Of a DNA stretch of 64,000 nucleotides, positions 34,264 to 45,311 are shown piece after piece. Positions within the stretch are counted from its first letter, which is position 1. The number at the start of each line of letters is the position of its first letter. The translations under genes were made by a program, and so were the position numbers. Below the pieces are notes generated by a model. It searched no databases. It had not been told where the DNA came from and saw only the letters and a list, made by a program, of their open reading frames with translations. The DNA comes from Sporosarcina sp. FSL K6-1522 (lineage in GTDB: Bacteria > Bacillota > Bacilli > Bacillales_A > Planococcaceae): positions 929,501-993,500 of the forward strand of contig NZ_CP152019.1 in the NCBI RefSeq assembly GCF_038622445.1. The letters run 5' to 3'.

Positions 34264-35286
34264 ATGAAAGAAGAGATTTTGTCAGTTGACAATTTACACA
34301 TATCCTTCCAGACCCAAACCGGTACGGTGGCGGCTGTAAGAGGTGTGAACTTCAAGTTGAATAAAGGAGAAACGCTGGCGATTGTAGGGGAGTCGGGTTC
34401 TGGGAAATCGGTTACTGCCAAGTCCATCATGCGTTTACTACCAAAACATAATACGATTATTCCGCAAGGGAATATTGCGTACGAAGGTCTAGATCTTTTG
34501 AAATTATCGGTAACGGATATGCAGAAAGTTCGAGGCTCTGATATCTCCATGGTGTTTCAAGATCCAATGACGTCTTTAAATCCAACGATGAAAATTGGTA
34601 AGCAAATTATGGAGGGGCTTATTAAGCACCAAAGTATGACGAAGAAAGAGGCGAAGGAACGGGCATTGCAAATGTTGCAGCTCGTTGGAATTCCGAATGC
34701 GGAAGCGCGACTTGAAGCGTATCCGCACCAATTTTCCGGTGGAATGCGACAACGGGTTGTTATTGCAATGGCACTTGCCTGTAATCCGAAAGTATTGATA
34801 GCAGATGAGCCGACGACAGCGCTTGACGTGACGATCCAAGCGCAAATTTTACGATTGATGAAAGATTTGCAAGAAAAGATGGACACGGCTATTGTGCTGA
34901 TAACACATGATTTAGGTGTCGTGGCGAATATGGCTGATCGTGTGGCTGTGATGTATGCAGGTGAAGTGGTAGAGCAAGGGGCGTTGGATGAAATATTTTA
35001 TGAGCCGCAGCATCCGTATACATTAGGTCTTTTACGTTCAATGCCGAACTTGGATGCGAGTCGTTCAGAGCCGCTTATTCCGATTCCGGGTTCACCGCCA
35101 GATTTAGCGACATTAGGCACGGGCTGTCCGTTTGCGGCCCGCTGTCCATATACGATGAAGGTCTGTCATAACTTCCATCCGGAAACGACGCAATTGAATG
35201 ATAGTCACGCTGTGTCGTGTTGGCTACAAGACCCGAGGACGCCAGCAGAGCATGTCCCGGAAACAGTTGGGAGTGCAAAATCATGA
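34264..35286 (+). CDS. dppD: Peptide ABC transporter ATPase (DppD/OppD family)
   Basis: A 340-aa ATPase with Walker A GESGSGKSVT, signature FSGGMRQRVVIAMAL and Walker B VLIADEPTTALDVT, plus the C-terminal oligopeptide-transporter extension with CPFAARCPYTMKVC, the Cys-rich iron-sulfur-like motif of OppD/DppD. It is followed by the second ATPase with an ATGA overlap. Confidence 0.93.
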   Translation: MKEEILSVDNLHISFQTQTGTVAAVRGVNFKLNKGETLAIVGESGSGKSVTAKSIMRLLPKHNTIIPQGNIAYEGLDLLKLSVTDMQKVRGSDISMVFQDPMTSLNPTMKIGKQIMEGLIKHQSMTKKEAKERALQMLQLVGIPNAEARLEAYPHQFSGGMRQRVVIAMALACNPKVLIADEPTTALDVTIQAQILRLMKDLQEKMDTAIVLITHDLGVVANMADRVAVMYAGEVVEQGALDEIFYEPQHPYTLGLLRSMPNLDASRSEPLIPIPGSPPDLATLGTGCPFAARCPYTMKVCHNFHPETTQLNDSHAVSCWLQDPRTPAEHVPETVGSAKS

Positions 35287-36302
35287 GCCAGAGTGAAGAT
35301 CTGTTAGTCGTTAAAGACTTGAAAAAACATTTTAAATTAGATAAGAAAAGTACGTTGAAAGCCATTGACGGCGTTAGTTTCACCATTAAAAGAGGCGAGA
35401 CGTTAGGCCTAGTCGGGGAATCAGGATGTGGAAAGTCTACGGTAGGGCGGACGATTACGCAAATCTATGATCCGACAGCAGGTGAAATTCTTTTTAATGG
35501 GGAAGGCGTGCATGCGAAAAGTAGTGCGGCGGAGCGGAAAGAAAAGAAACGCAGTATGCAAATGATTTTCCAAGACCCTTACTCATCGCTCAATCCACGG
35601 ATGACGGTCATGGAAATTATTTCAGAAGGACTGCTCATTCACGCACCAGAACTATCCACTCAGCAACGTGAAGAGAAGGTCAATGCACTATTAGAGCTTG
35701 TCGGCTTGAACAAAAAGCATTCGCAGCGTTATCCACATGAATTTAGCGGAGGGCAACGACAACGGATTGGTATTGCACGCGCGTTGGCGGTCGAGCCGGA
35801 GTTTATCGTGGCGGACGAGCCGATTGCGGCACTGGATGTGTCGATTCAAGCGCAAATTGTGAACTTGTTGAAGCAGTTGCAAAACGAGCAAGGACTCACT
35901 TTTCTATTTATCGCACATGATTTGTCGATGGTGAAATATATTAGTGATCGGATTGCTGTGATGTATCTTGGGAAGATTGTCGAGTTGACGGAAAGTGAAA
36001 CGCTTTACGAGAAACCGTTGCATCCTTATTCGGAGGCATTGCTGTCAGCGATCCCATTGCCTGACCCGAATCTAGAGCGCACGCGGAAACAAATTGTTTT
36101 AACGGGCGATGTGCCAAGTCCAATTGATATTCCAAGCGGTTGTCGATTCCGAACGAGATGTCCAAAAGCGATGGATGTTTGTTCGAAATTGGAGCCGACA
36201 TTTGCGGAAGTAGAACAAGGTCATTTTGTTGCGTGTCATCTTCACGATGAGCAAGTGATGGCGCGAGAAGATGCAGTTCCATTACATAAAGAGTTGTCCT
36301 GA
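35283..36302 (+). CDS. ykfD: Peptide ABC transporter ATPase (OppF/YkfD family)
   Basis: A 339-aa second ATPase subunit. Walker A is GESGCGKSTV, the signature FSGGQRQRIGIARAL, Walker B FIVADEPIAALDVS and the C-terminal Cys motif CRFRTRCPKAMDVC. ATG at 35283 overlaps the previous stop; the longer open frame from 35217 lies entirely within dppD. It is the last gene of the importer operon, and its stop codon is part of the terminator stem. Confidence 0.93.
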   Translation: MSQSEDLLVVKDLKKHFKLDKKSTLKAIDGVSFTIKRGETLGLVGESGCGKSTVGRTITQIYDPTAGEILFNGEGVHAKSSAAERKEKKRSMQMIFQDPYSSLNPRMTVMEIISEGLLIHAPELSTQQREEKVNALLELVGLNKKHSQRYPHEFSGGQRQRIGIARALAVEPEFIVADEPIAALDVSIQAQIVNLLKQLQNEQGLTFLFIAHDLSMVKYISDRIAVMYLGKIVELTESETLYEKPLHPYSEALLSAIPLPDPNLERTRKQIVLTGDVPSPIDIPSGCRFRTRCPKAMDVCSKLEPTFAEVEQGHFVACHLHDEQVMAREDAVPLHKELS

Positions 36303-36324
36303 ATGTTCAGGACAACTCTTTTTA
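36291..36324 (+). terminator. Terminator of the peptide importer operon
   Basis: GAGTTGTCCTGA (36291-36302, including the ykfD stop codon) pairs with TCAGGACAACTC around a tiny loop, followed by TTTTT. Confidence 0.92.
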
Positions 36325-36784
36325 TTTTGTGAAAAAATATCTGTCGAGAAGGGGATGTTTAACTGCATCAGATTACTCATTTTATGAGAAGAAAGGCTAT
36401 GGTTCCAATCACATGTAGAGTGTAAAAATGATCCCATTTTTTATTTGTTTCACTTAGGAAATTTCTAGTCGTATCAGTATCTCCACTTATTATTTTAGAA
36501 AAATAACATTTCTCTGTTCACTATTAGGAGAGGGATTATGTATGTGATCCGAGTAGGAAGGTGTAGAAATTATTTCTTTTCAATCGATTAAAAAGCGAGT
36601 AGAATGTGAAAGTTCCCTTTTCTGGATAAAACGTTTGGTGAATATTGCTTAGGTAGAAAGGTGATATTTATCTTAGTTCAGTAAAAGACTTTTACCTCTA
36701 GAGGAGGAATTTGTTCCCCGTTCAGTGGAGGTCCAAATGTCGTGGAGCACAGAGAAATAAAAAACAGTAGAAGGGAAGATGATT
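36325..36784. other. Long gene-free region upstream of the urea channel gene
   Basis: About 460 bases without a supported gene and AT-rich. I found no confident sigma-A promoter. At 36684-36737 a stretch (GACTTTTACCTCTAGAGGAG, then CCCCGTTCAGTGGAGG) contains short inverted repeats and shares the GTTCAGTGG phrase with the repeat at 11.78 kb. TGTGAAAAAATATCTGTC near 36327 resembles half a TnrA box only. Confidence 0.4.
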
Positions 36785-37729
36785 ATGCAAAGTGAAATGC
36801 GGAAATCATGGACCAGAGAGTCGCTTGTTGCGTTCCTTGTAGCATCACTAAAAGGGATTTCTCAAGTGCTATTGATTGAAAATGCCATTTCAGGCCTTCT
36901 CATTCTACTGGCTATTACCACTTATTCTTCCTTTTTAGGCGTCATCACACTGCTATCGGCTTTTGTGGGTACAATCGTTGGAAAGCTAGGTGGGGCGGAT
37001 GAAAAGAGTATAAGTCAAGGTCTGTTCGGGTACAACTCAGTACTGACAGGGATTGTACTCGCATCATTTTTAACAGGATCTTATCACTGGATTATCGCGC
37101 TTGTAGGAGCTGCGATTGCTGCGATTTTTACAGCTGCTATGATGCATGTGTTGAAAGACTCAGGGATACCTATTCTTACCTTTCCTTTTATTATCCTGTC
37201 TTGGTTGATGTTACTCGCATCGTACCGACTAAAAGTGTTTCAACTAACTCCGGATCTATTCCCACAGGATTTGTCGCATTGGGAAGTGGACATGACTGGC
37301 AAAGTAGATTGGGTGGATGGGACTTTTAACGGTATAGGACAAATCTTTTTCCTCGATAGCACATTTTCTGGTGCCTTGATTTTTGTTTCAATCTTTTGGG
37401 CCAGTTGGAAGTTTGGATTGTATGCGATTATCGGAAATTCCGTCGCGTTATTGACATCGTATCTCCTCGGTGCGGAGCCGAATTTGATCTTTATGGGGTT
37501 GTACGGATATAACGCAATCTTAACCATTATCGCTGTGTCTATCGTATATAATGCGAAGTCTAATCGTTTTACACCTTTTTTAGGTATCATAGGTGCTTGT
37601 TTAACGGTGCTGTTAACAGCAAGCATCGCCACATTACTGTTACCTTTCGGGCTTCCAACATTAACATTGCCATTTGTGCTTAGTACGTGGCTTCTCCTTG
37701 GTGCAAGAAAGGTTCTACCACGATTGTAG
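36785..37729 (+). CDS. Urea transporter (UT/SLC14-type urea channel)
   Basis: A 314-aa membrane protein with about ten helices in two homologous halves. The duplicated UT signatures are LFGYNSVLTGIVLA and LYGYNAILTIIAV, each followed by a PILTFPF / PTLTLPFV segment. It is a passive, selective urea channel. ATG at 36785 is used because AAGGGAAG precedes it. It is directly upstream of the urease genes on the same strand but ends in its own hairpin, so it is a separate unit feeding urea to urease. Confidence 0.9.
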   Translation: MQSEMRKSWTRESLVAFLVASLKGISQVLLIENAISGLLILLAITTYSSFLGVITLLSAFVGTIVGKLGGADEKSISQGLFGYNSVLTGIVLASFLTGSYHWIIALVGAAIAAIFTAAMMHVLKDSGIPILTFPFIILSWLMLLASYRLKVFQLTPDLFPQDLSHWEVDMTGKVDWVDGTFNGIGQIFFLDSTFSGALIFVSIFWASWKFGLYAIIGNSVALLTSYLLGAEPNLIFMGLYGYNAILTIIAVSIVYNAKSNRFTPFLGIIGACLTVLLTASIATLLLPFGLPTLTLPFVLSTWLLLGARKVLPRL

Positions 37730-37763
37730 AGATTTAGAGGGAAATGGTCATTGACATGGGAGG

Positions 37764-37806
37764 TAAAGATTAGCTGAAGTATGTTTCGGAGAATCTTTAT
37801 TTTCCA
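37764..37806 (+). terminator. Probable terminator of the urea channel gene
   Basis: AAAGATT pairs with AATCTTT across a 19-base loop, followed by ATTTT. Modest strength. Confidence 0.45.
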
Positions 37807-37920
37807 ATGGTCAGGTAGATGGAGCGTGTGATGTTTTTTAGTAATAGTTAAAAAGTAAAGCTTTCAATATTATTTTAAAAAAGTAATTCGATTTTCCTAT
37901 ATCTTTGAAATGCCATGAAG

Positions 37921-37949
37921 TTGAAGAAAACACTGAAATCCTTTATACT
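37921..37949 (+). promoter_or_regulatory. Sigma-A promoter of the urease operon
   Basis: TTGAAG (37921-37926) and TATACT (37944-37949) are 17 bases apart. A start near 37956 gives a leader of about 200 nt before ureA. Confidence 0.7.
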
Positions 37950-37994
37950 AGGACAGTAAACGACATTCTTCGACAAAACCCACAAACCCTACAA

Positions 37995-38056
37995 AACCCG
38001 TCTAAATCGGGTTCCATTCACTGAGGCAATTGCCTAAAACTTGCATGTCCATGCAA
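37995..38056 (+). promoter_or_regulatory. Structured leader of ureA with three dyads
   Basis: Within the predicted untranslated leader lie AACCCG-TCTAAAT-CGGGTT (37995-38013), the palindrome AGGCAATTGCCT (38024-38035) and TTGCAT-GTCC-ATGCAA (38041-38056). Three perfect dyads in 62 bases are unlikely by chance. They could be RNA hairpins or protein sites. They match no riboswitch class I know, and no terminator follows. Confidence 0.55.
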
Positions 38057-38154
38057 ACGAACTTTTAAAAAGAAACAAAGATGTTAACTTGAATAATTTT
38101 CTGAATCATCTATGATTTGGTTTTTTTATTAATTAAAAAAAGAGGTGCTTTGAA

Positions 38155-38457
38155 TTGAAGTTAAACCAAGTTGAACAGGAAAAATTACTGTTACACGTTG
38201 CTGGAGAGTTGGCTATTAAGCGTAAGGAACGTGGCGTTAAGTTGAATTACCCAGAAGCAGTAGCGCTACTTTGTCACTACATTATGGAAGGCGCGCGTGA
38301 TGGTAAAACTGTTGCGCAACTGATGAGTGAGGGGAAACAAGTGCTAACAGTTGATGACGTCATGGAAGGTGTTGGCGACATGATTAGTGATGTGCAAATT
38401 GAATGCACATTCCCAGATGGTACAAAATTGGTGACGGTCCACCGTCCAATTCAATAA
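38155..38457 (+). CDS. ureA: Urease gamma subunit
   Basis: The 100-aa small subunit of nickel urease, with the conserved start [19 protein letters not shown], then [27 protein letters not shown] and [20 protein letters not shown]. The start is TTG at 38155 behind AGAGGTG. Urease hydrolyses urea to ammonia and carbamate. It is the first gene of ureABC-EFGD, 15 bases before ureB. Confidence 0.96.
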   Translation: MKLNQVEQEKLLLHVAGELAIKRKERGVKLNYPEAVALLCHYIMEGARDGKTVAQLMSEGKQVLTVDDVMEGVGDMISDVQIECTFPDGTKLVTVHRPIQ

Positions 38458-38472
38458 GAGGAGGCTTCAACA

Positions 38473-38837
38473 ATGATTCCAGGAGAAATTAAAACAGCTG
38501 AAGGCATGATCGAAATCAACTTCGGACGCCCAACGAAAACAGTCCGTGTTGCGAATACAGGTGACCGTCCGATACAAGTCGGCTCTCATTTCCACTTTAT
38601 CGAAGTGAATAAAGCCCTTGAATTTGATCGCGAAGTAGCAGTTGGTATGCATTTGAACATACCATCAGGTACAGCGGTGCGTTTTGAACCAGGCGAAGAG
38701 AAGGAAGTCGAATTGGTAGAGTTTGGCGGGAAACGTCACGTATTTGGATTGAATAACTTAACAGATGGTTCTACGCATAATGTAGACGAAATCTTAGATA
38801 GAGCAGCTGAAGCAGGATTTAAAGGAGCCGAAGATAA

Positions 38838-38841
<4 letters not shown>
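38473..38841 (+). CDS. ureB: Urease beta subunit
   Basis: A 122-aa structural subunit with [16 protein letters not shown], the core [22 protein letters not shown], and [21 protein letters not shown]. The AGAGGAGG ribosome site is strong. The stop overlaps the ureC start (ATGA). Confidence 0.97.
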
Positions 38842-40553
<1,712 letters not shown>

Positions 40554-40572
40554 TCAATAAGTGTGGTTGATG

Positions 40573-40631
40573 CTGGTATTGGTTGCGAGCGCAATTTGAA
40601 GAGAAGAAATGGTGTTAGTAACTGATACCAG
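40573..40631 (+). promoter_or_regulatory. Structured ureC-ureE intercistronic region
   Basis: CTGGTAT (40573-40579) pairs with ATACCAG (40625-40631), enclosing a second hairpin TTGCG-AG-CGCAA (40583-40594). This folds the 120-base gap between structural and accessory genes. No T-run follows, so it is more likely an mRNA processing or stability element than a terminator. Confidence 0.45.
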
Positions 40632-40673
40632 GCTTATGATTTGATTGATATTTCTGATAAAGGAGAATGTTGA

Positions 40674-41180
40674 ATGTTAATTACGAAAGTCATTGGTAAT
40701 ATCGGTACGGAAGAAGAGATTGCAGGGAAGAAGACAGAGTGGCTTGAGCTTGACTGGGAAGAATTGAGCAAGCGCATTTTACGTCGTGAAACAGACCAAG
40801 GTACGGATATTGCGATATCGCTTGAACAGCATGCTGATGACCACCATCACGATCATCACCACCATGACGGACACGACCATCATCATGATCATCATACATT
40901 GCAGTATGGCGATATCTTATTTGAAGATGATAACCGCCGCATTGTTGTGCGTACAAAAATGGAGCCAGTTATTGTTATCAGCCCGAAAAACATGACGGAG
41001 ATGGGTAAAACGGCATTCGAACTTGGAAATCGTCATACGCCGGCTTTGATTGAGGAAAATCAAGTCATCGTGCGCGCAGACCATACGTTGAATAAATTGT
41101 TAGATGAAGTGGGTGTTGCATATGAAACAACTGAAAGACGGTTTAAACAACCATTCAAATACCGTGGCCACTCCCACTGA
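40674..41180 (+). CDS. ureE: Urease accessory protein UreE (nickel metallochaperone) with internal His-rich loop
   Basis: A 168-aa nickel-binding protein that delivers nickel to the UreG-containing maturation complex. The C-terminal domain has the conserved nickel ligand in GNRHTPALI (His121). The striking part is residues 53-74 in the N-terminal domain, with 14 histidines and 7 Asp/Gly in 22 residues. His-rich stretches of UreE are usually at the C-terminus; here the C-terminus has only RGHSH. The ~21-residue shift of the key His relative to the usual position (about 100) equals the insert. AAAGGAG precedes the ATG. Confidence 0.95.
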   Translation: MLITKVIGNIGTEEEIAGKKTEWLELDWEELSKRILRRETDQGTDIAISLEQHADDHHHDHHHHDGHDHHHDHHTLQYGDILFEDDNRRIVVRTKMEPVIVISPKNMTEMGKTAFELGNRHTPALIEENQVIVRADHTLNKLLDEVGVAYETTERRFKQPFKYRGHSH

Positions 41181-41862
41181 TTTTGCGCTCTTGCATCTGT
41201 TTCAAATACATGACTCTGCTTTTCCAATAGGTTCTTTTACGCAGACTTATGGAATGGAGACGTACATCCAAGAAGATGTCATCCGGACGAAAGAGGATTT
41301 GGTCGCGTACTGCACCTCATTCCTATTTCATAATCTAGTTCGCGGAGATGCAATTCTGATGCAAGAAGCTTATGCCGCAGCTCTGGAACAGGATGTCGAG
41401 CGATTGCTCTATTTGGAACAATTATGTGGAGCCATGAAGCTTGCGAAAGAATCGCGAGAGGCAAGTGTGAATTTAGGCAGACAGTTTATAAAAACGGCGT
41501 CTCCACTTGGCACGGATGCATTTCTTACTGAATGGAAAGAGCGTATTGACGCGAAAGAGATTAAAGGGCATTACGCCATTCTTTACGGCATTTACAGTGC
41601 GGCAACGGGCGTCAGTGTACACCATGCCGTCATGACGTATTTGTTTGCATCGCTGAATGGACTCGTTCAAAATGCCGTTCGTGCAGTGCCTTTTGGGCAA
41701 ACGACGGGTGTCCAAGCGATGTACGAATTGATTGGACCAGTGACGGAGGCAGCTGCATTTGTTTCGACGTTGACGGAAAATGATATTAGCAATAATGCGC
41801 TTGGTATCGAACTCGCTTCTATGAAGCATGAGTACTTATTCTCAAGACTATTTATTTCGTAA
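41122..41862 (+). CDS. ureF: Urease accessory protein UreF
   Basis: A 246-aa helical accessory protein that, with UreH/D and UreG, forms the complex for nickel insertion and acts on the UreG GTPase. The landmarks are [29 protein letters not shown] and [13 protein letters not shown]. The start at 41122 lies within ureE (59-base overlap), in another frame, with a GTGGGTG before it; a later start is possible but would shorten a variable N-terminus only. Confidence 0.93.
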   Translation: MKQLKDGLNNHSNTVATPTDFALLHLFQIHDSAFPIGSFTQTYGMETYIQEDVIRTKEDLVAYCTSFLFHNLVRGDAILMQEAYAAALEQDVERLLYLEQLCGAMKLAKESREASVNLGRQFIKTASPLGTDAFLTEWKERIDAKEIKGHYAILYGIYSAATGVSVHHAVMTYLFASLNGLVQNAVRAVPFGQTTGVQAMYELIGPVTEAAAFVSTLTENDISNNALGIELASMKHEYLFSRLFIS

Positions 41863-41885
41863 TGGATTGAAAGGAGTTTTTTATA

Positions 41886-42515
41886 ATGAAACCAGTACGT
41901 ATTGGTATCGGTGGACCCGTTGGATCGGGCAAGACATCGCTCGTTGACCAACTGACACGTGCGATGCATAAAGACTATAATGTGGCGGTTATTACGAACG
42001 ATATTTATACACGTGAGGATGCTCAGTTTTTAATGAGTAACGGTGTGCTTGAAGAGGACCGTATTTTAGGCGTGGAAACAGGTGGGTGTCCGCACACAGC
42101 TATTCGTGAAGATGCTTCCATGAACTTTGCGGCGATTGATGAGTTGAAAACTCGTTTTACGGACTTGGATATTATTTTTGTAGAAAGTGGCGGCGATAAC
42201 TTATCTGCTACATTTAGCCCTGAATTGGTTGATGGCTATATTTATGTGATTGACGTTGCGGAAGGACAGGATATTCCACGAAAAGGCGGCCCTGCGCTAA
42301 CGCGTTCTGATTTGTTGTTGATTAATAAAACGGATTTAGCTCCGTATGTGGGTGTGGATCTTGAACTTATGGATAGTGACGCGAAAAAAATGCGTAACGG
42401 CCGTCCTTATATTTTCACAGATGTAAGAACACAGAAAAACGTTGATAAAGTTGTTGAATGGATTCAACATAGCATGCTGTTGGAAGGTGCGGGATCCGCT
42501 GGTTCAAATGACTAA
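41886..42515 (+). CDS. ureG: Urease accessory GTPase UreG
   Basis: A 209-aa SIMIBI-class GTPase that powers nickel delivery. The P-loop is [10 protein letters not shown] (Lys16), the nickel-binding CPH motif is at 68-70 ([11 protein letters not shown]), followed by [17 protein letters not shown] and the base-specificity motif NKTDLAP. GAAAGGAG precedes the ATG. Its end overlaps the ureD start by 8 bases. Confidence 0.97.
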   Translation: MKPVRIGIGGPVGSGKTSLVDQLTRAMHKDYNVAVITNDIYTREDAQFLMSNGVLEEDRILGVETGGCPHTAIREDASMNFAAIDELKTRFTDLDIIFVESGGDNLSATFSPELVDGYIYVIDVAEGQDIPRKGGPALTRSDLLLINKTDLAPYVGVDLELMDSDAKKMRNGRPYIFTDVRTQKNVDKVVEWIQHSMLLEGAGSAGSND

Positions 42516-43314
42516 GCCGTCCCGCTCTATCCACCACGGGAAGTTGGACATGGCATTCGAGCCTAGAAGGGGTTATACACGGATGCCGCATGTTTACCAA
42601 CAGCCTCCATTAAAGGCAAGTCGGGAGTTGTACGAAGGGCAAGACCCGACGGCGACTGTCTATATAATGGAGTCGTCAGGTGGCATGGTAGCAGGAGATC
42701 GCAATGATATTACGGTGAAAATTGCGCCGGATAGTCGGGTGCGATTGATCCAACAATCAGCGTTGAAAATCTATCCATCGCATACGGGCGATACTTGTGT
42801 GTTTACAATCGATGTCGACCTTGCGGAACGTTCACGGTTAGAGTGGATGCCTGAAGTGCTAATTCCATTTGTTGACGCGAAGTTCCAAGTCGATACAACG
42901 TTGCGTGTAGCCCGCGACGCGACGGTATTATGGGGCGAAATCGTTGCGCCGGGACGTGAAAAACGCGGTGAGATATTTGACTATCAATCGTTTCGATCGA
43001 ATTTCAAGATATTCGTAGAGGATGAGCTGCTTGCTTTTGACTCGCTTCATTTTGCGCCAAAAGAAGCGAATCTAGGGGGGATAGGTGTCCTTGAAGGCGC
43101 TATGTATGTCGGTACGATTTGGCTTGTATCGCCGAATGCAGCGAATGTCGATGTACGTGCATTGCAGGAAACACTGCGAGTAGAAGAAGGTTTAAAGGCC
43201 GGCATGACGCGGCTTGAAGGCAATGCAATCCATTGTCGCTGGCTTGCGGTTGATCAGTGGACAATGCAAGAAGAGATGAAACGGATTTATGCGTTGTTGG
43301 CGGAAATGATTTAA
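42508..43314 (+). CDS. ureD: Urease accessory protein UreD/UreH
   Basis: A 268-aa scaffold protein, with [57 protein letters not shown] and [16 protein letters not shown] typical of the family. It binds the urease apoprotein and channels nickel from UreG. ATG at 42508 overlaps the ureG stop; the extra 22 codons upstream belong to the ureG region. It is the last gene of the operon. Confidence 0.93.
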   Translation: MTKPSRSIHHGKLDMAFEPRRGYTRMPHVYQQPPLKASRELYEGQDPTATVYIMESSGGMVAGDRNDITVKIAPDSRVRLIQQSALKIYPSHTGDTCVFTIDVDLAERSRLEWMPEVLIPFVDAKFQVDTTLRVARDATVLWGEIVAPGREKRGEIFDYQSFRSNFKIFVEDELLAFDSLHFAPKEANLGGIGVLEGAMYVGTIWLVSPNAANVDVRALQETLRVEEGLKAGMTRLEGNAIHCRWLAVDQWTMQEEMKRIYALLAEMI

Positions 43315-43316
43315 GA

Positions 43317-43346
43317 AGGCACTCCAATTGGGGTGTCTTTTTTTGT
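43317..43346 (+). terminator. Terminator of the urease operon
   Basis: GGCACTCC-AATT-GGGGTGTC forms an 8-bp stem with a wobble pair, followed by T7, 3 bases after the ureD stop. Confidence 0.82.
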
Positions 43347-43582
43347 GTTGTTTAGTTTTACATAGGATTTCGCTATGTTCCCCCCAAAAAGGATATGCCT
43401 CGAATGGTGTATCTTTTTGGGCGTGAAATATGGTGTAGGCTTTCTTGTTACTATTGGTATAGAGTGTCATGTGTTGTTGATAGTACGCTATCTACTCTAT
43501 GAAAGTGCTGTTTAATTAGGTGTGTAGAGACTAGTTATTTAGCATTAATTATAAGAAAATGGTGTAATATCAAAATTTACAA
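43347..43582. other. Gene-free region between urease and glucarate loci
   Basis: AT-rich, no supported gene. CCCCCCAAAAAGGATATGCC followed by GTGTATCTTTTTGGG (43381-43421) contains a weak inverted repeat (CCCAAAAAG...CTTTTTGGG) that may be another terminator. Nothing else stands out. Confidence 0.35.
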
Positions 43583-43610
43583 TTGACTAATAATTAATAT
43601 GTCTTACAAT
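43583..43610 (+). promoter_or_regulatory. Promoter of the glucarate operon with partial operator
   Basis: TTGACT (43583-43588) and TACAAT (43605-43610) are 16 bases apart. GTCTTACAATAATAC over the -10 is a close relative of the perfect site GTCTTACGATAAGAC at the 46.9-kb promoter, so the two promoters probably share a regulator. Confidence 0.65.
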
Positions 43611-43696
43611 AATACTTACAAATGGTTTTACTAATATGAATATGGAGGTGTACATTGTAACTTCTAAATACTCGAACTGCCCTTTCATTAGCAGCG

Positions 43697-43712
43697 ATGT
43701 AAGCGGTGTCAT
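43697..43712 (+). promoter_or_regulatory. cre site 1 in the glucarate leader
   Basis: ATGTAAGCGGTGTCAT fits the CcpA consensus WTGNAANCGNWNNCW exactly. It is about 80 bases downstream of the predicted start, where bound CcpA would block elongation. Confidence 0.7.
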
Positions 43713-43789
43713 ATGAGGGAATTTAATAGGCATTTGAGGGGAGCGTCGACTGGCAATTGGACTGTGATGAATGGGTTTAGGTCTTCGAG

Positions 43790-43805
43790 ATGTAAGCGGT
43801 TTCTA
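43790..43805 (+). promoter_or_regulatory. cre site 2 in the glucarate leader
   Basis: ATGTAAGCGGTTTCTA also fits WTGNAANCGNWNNCW and repeats the first 12 bases of cre site 1, 93 bases downstream. It ends 35 bases before the likely gudP start codon. Confidence 0.65.
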
Positions 43806-43840
43806 GATGTAGTGTGAAAATGAAAAGGGGATGTGTGCTT

Positions 43841-45253
43841 ATGGTAGTGATTGAAAATGAAGTACAAGAAAACGTTCAGGAACAAGTTTCTAAAACACCA
43901 CCCAGCAAGAATGAGAATAAACCGCCGATCAATACGACGCAGAAAAAGACGAATGTTCGTTGGTTCATGGTGTTTTTACTCTTTATTGTCACGGCAATCA
44001 ATTACGCAGACCGGGCAACGCTCTCGATTGCAGGAACGGATATGTCAAATCAGTTAGGTTTGGATTCTGTCATGATGGGCTTGGTTTTCTCTGCATTTGC
44101 ATGGTCTTATGTGGCTGGTCAAATTCCAGGGGGATGGCTACTTGACCGTTTTGGCTCGAAGAAAGTTTATTTTTGGAGCGTTTTCTTATGGTCCGCATTT
44201 ACCTTATTACAAGGGCTTCTTGGCTTTTTTGGATCTGCGGGTACCGCAGTAATGATTTTATTCGGTTTACGGTTTTTAGTGGGGCTGGCAGAGGCACCCT
44301 CTTTTCCTGCCAACAGTCGCATTGTTGCGTCCTGGTTTCCGAGCAATGAACGTGGCACTGCTGCTGCGACGTTCAATTCGGCTCAATATTTCGCCACGGT
44401 TCTTTTTGCTCCAATCATGGGATACCTTACATACACATTTGGCTGGCGGTATGTGTTCTATTTCATGGGGGCACTAGGTATTGTCGTTGCTTTAGGATGG
44501 TTGAAGCTGTTTCATAACCCGAAAGACCACCCACGTGTCAATCAGGCTGAGCTTGATTATATCGAACAAGGTGGCGGTTTGACGTCTATGGATCAGCAAA
44601 TGATGAAGAAAGAAGAGAAAGTGAAGGGGAAGAATTGGAAGAATATCAAACAACTTTTAGGAAATCGTATGTTGCTTGGTATTTATCTTGGACAATATTG
44701 TATTACAACATTAACTTACTTTTTCCTAACTTGGTTTCCTATTTACTTGGTAAAAGAAAGAGGCATGACCATCCTTCAAGTCGGTTTTGTTGCTTCACTT
44801 CCGGCAATTTGCGGCTTTTTGGGTGGGATATTAGGTGGTATTTTCTCAGACTTCTTATTAAGAAAAGGGTTTTCGCTAACGGTTGCCCGTAAAACACCGA
44901 TTATTGCCGGAATGATTTTGTCGACGAGCTTAATCGCAGCGAATTACGTGGATGCACAATGGGTTGTTATTTTCGTTATGTCTCTTGCATTTTTCGGTAA
45001 AGGATTTGGAGCACTTGGTTGGGCCGTCATGTCAGATACATCTCCGAAAGAAATGTCTGGCATGAGCGGTGGGTTATTCAACACATTCGGAAATATTGCT
45101 GGCATTACGACACCGATTATTATCGGCGTCATTATCGCTACAACTGGATCCTTTAATGGAGCACTTCTTTTTGTAGGTGCCAATGCACTTGTTGCAATTT
45201 TGAGCTACTTATTTCTTGTAGGTGAAATCAAACGTGTGGAATTGAAAGCGTAA
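43841..45253 (+). CDS. gudP: MFS transporter, glucarate/galactarate permease (GudP-like)
   Basis: About 470 aa with twelve helices after a hydrophilic N-terminal ~40 residues. The first helix region [21 protein letters not shown] and the loop [16 protein letters not shown] are typical of the anion:cation symporter family to which GudP/GarP belong, as is [25 protein letters not shown] at 43841 is preferred because AAAAGGGGATG precedes it. It is the first gene of the pathway operon and should import D-glucarate or galactarate with protons. Confidence 0.88.
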   Translation: MVVIENEVQENVQEQVSKTPPSKNENKPPINTTQKKTNVRWFMVFLLFIVTAINYADRATLSIAGTDMSNQLGLDSVMMGLVFSAFAWSYVAGQIPGGWLLDRFGSKKVYFWSVFLWSAFTLLQGLLGFFGSAGTAVMILFGLRFLVGLAEAPSFPANSRIVASWFPSNERGTAAATFNSAQYFATVLFAPIMGYLTYTFGWRYVFYFMGALGIVVALGWLKLFHNPKDHPRVNQAELDYIEQGGGLTSMDQQMMKKEEKVKGKNWKNIKQLLGNRMLLGIYLGQYCITTLTYFFLTWFPIYLVKERGMTILQVGFVASLPAICGFLGGILGGIFSDFLLRKGFSLTVARKTPIIAGMILSTSLIAANYVDAQWVVIFVMSLAFFGKGFGALGWAVMSDTSPKEMSGMSGGLFNTFGNIAGITTPIIIGVIIATTGSFNGALLFVGANALVAILSYLFLVGEIKRVELKA

Positions 45254-45311
45254 TCGTCCAATGCAATGTCTGTGCCTCCCAATAGATATTAAACAAAAAA
45301 GGATGGGTTTA

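Noticed and set aside
36325-36784. TnrA box upstream of the urea channel gene
   Set aside because: Only the left half matches; the right half (ACA) is absent.
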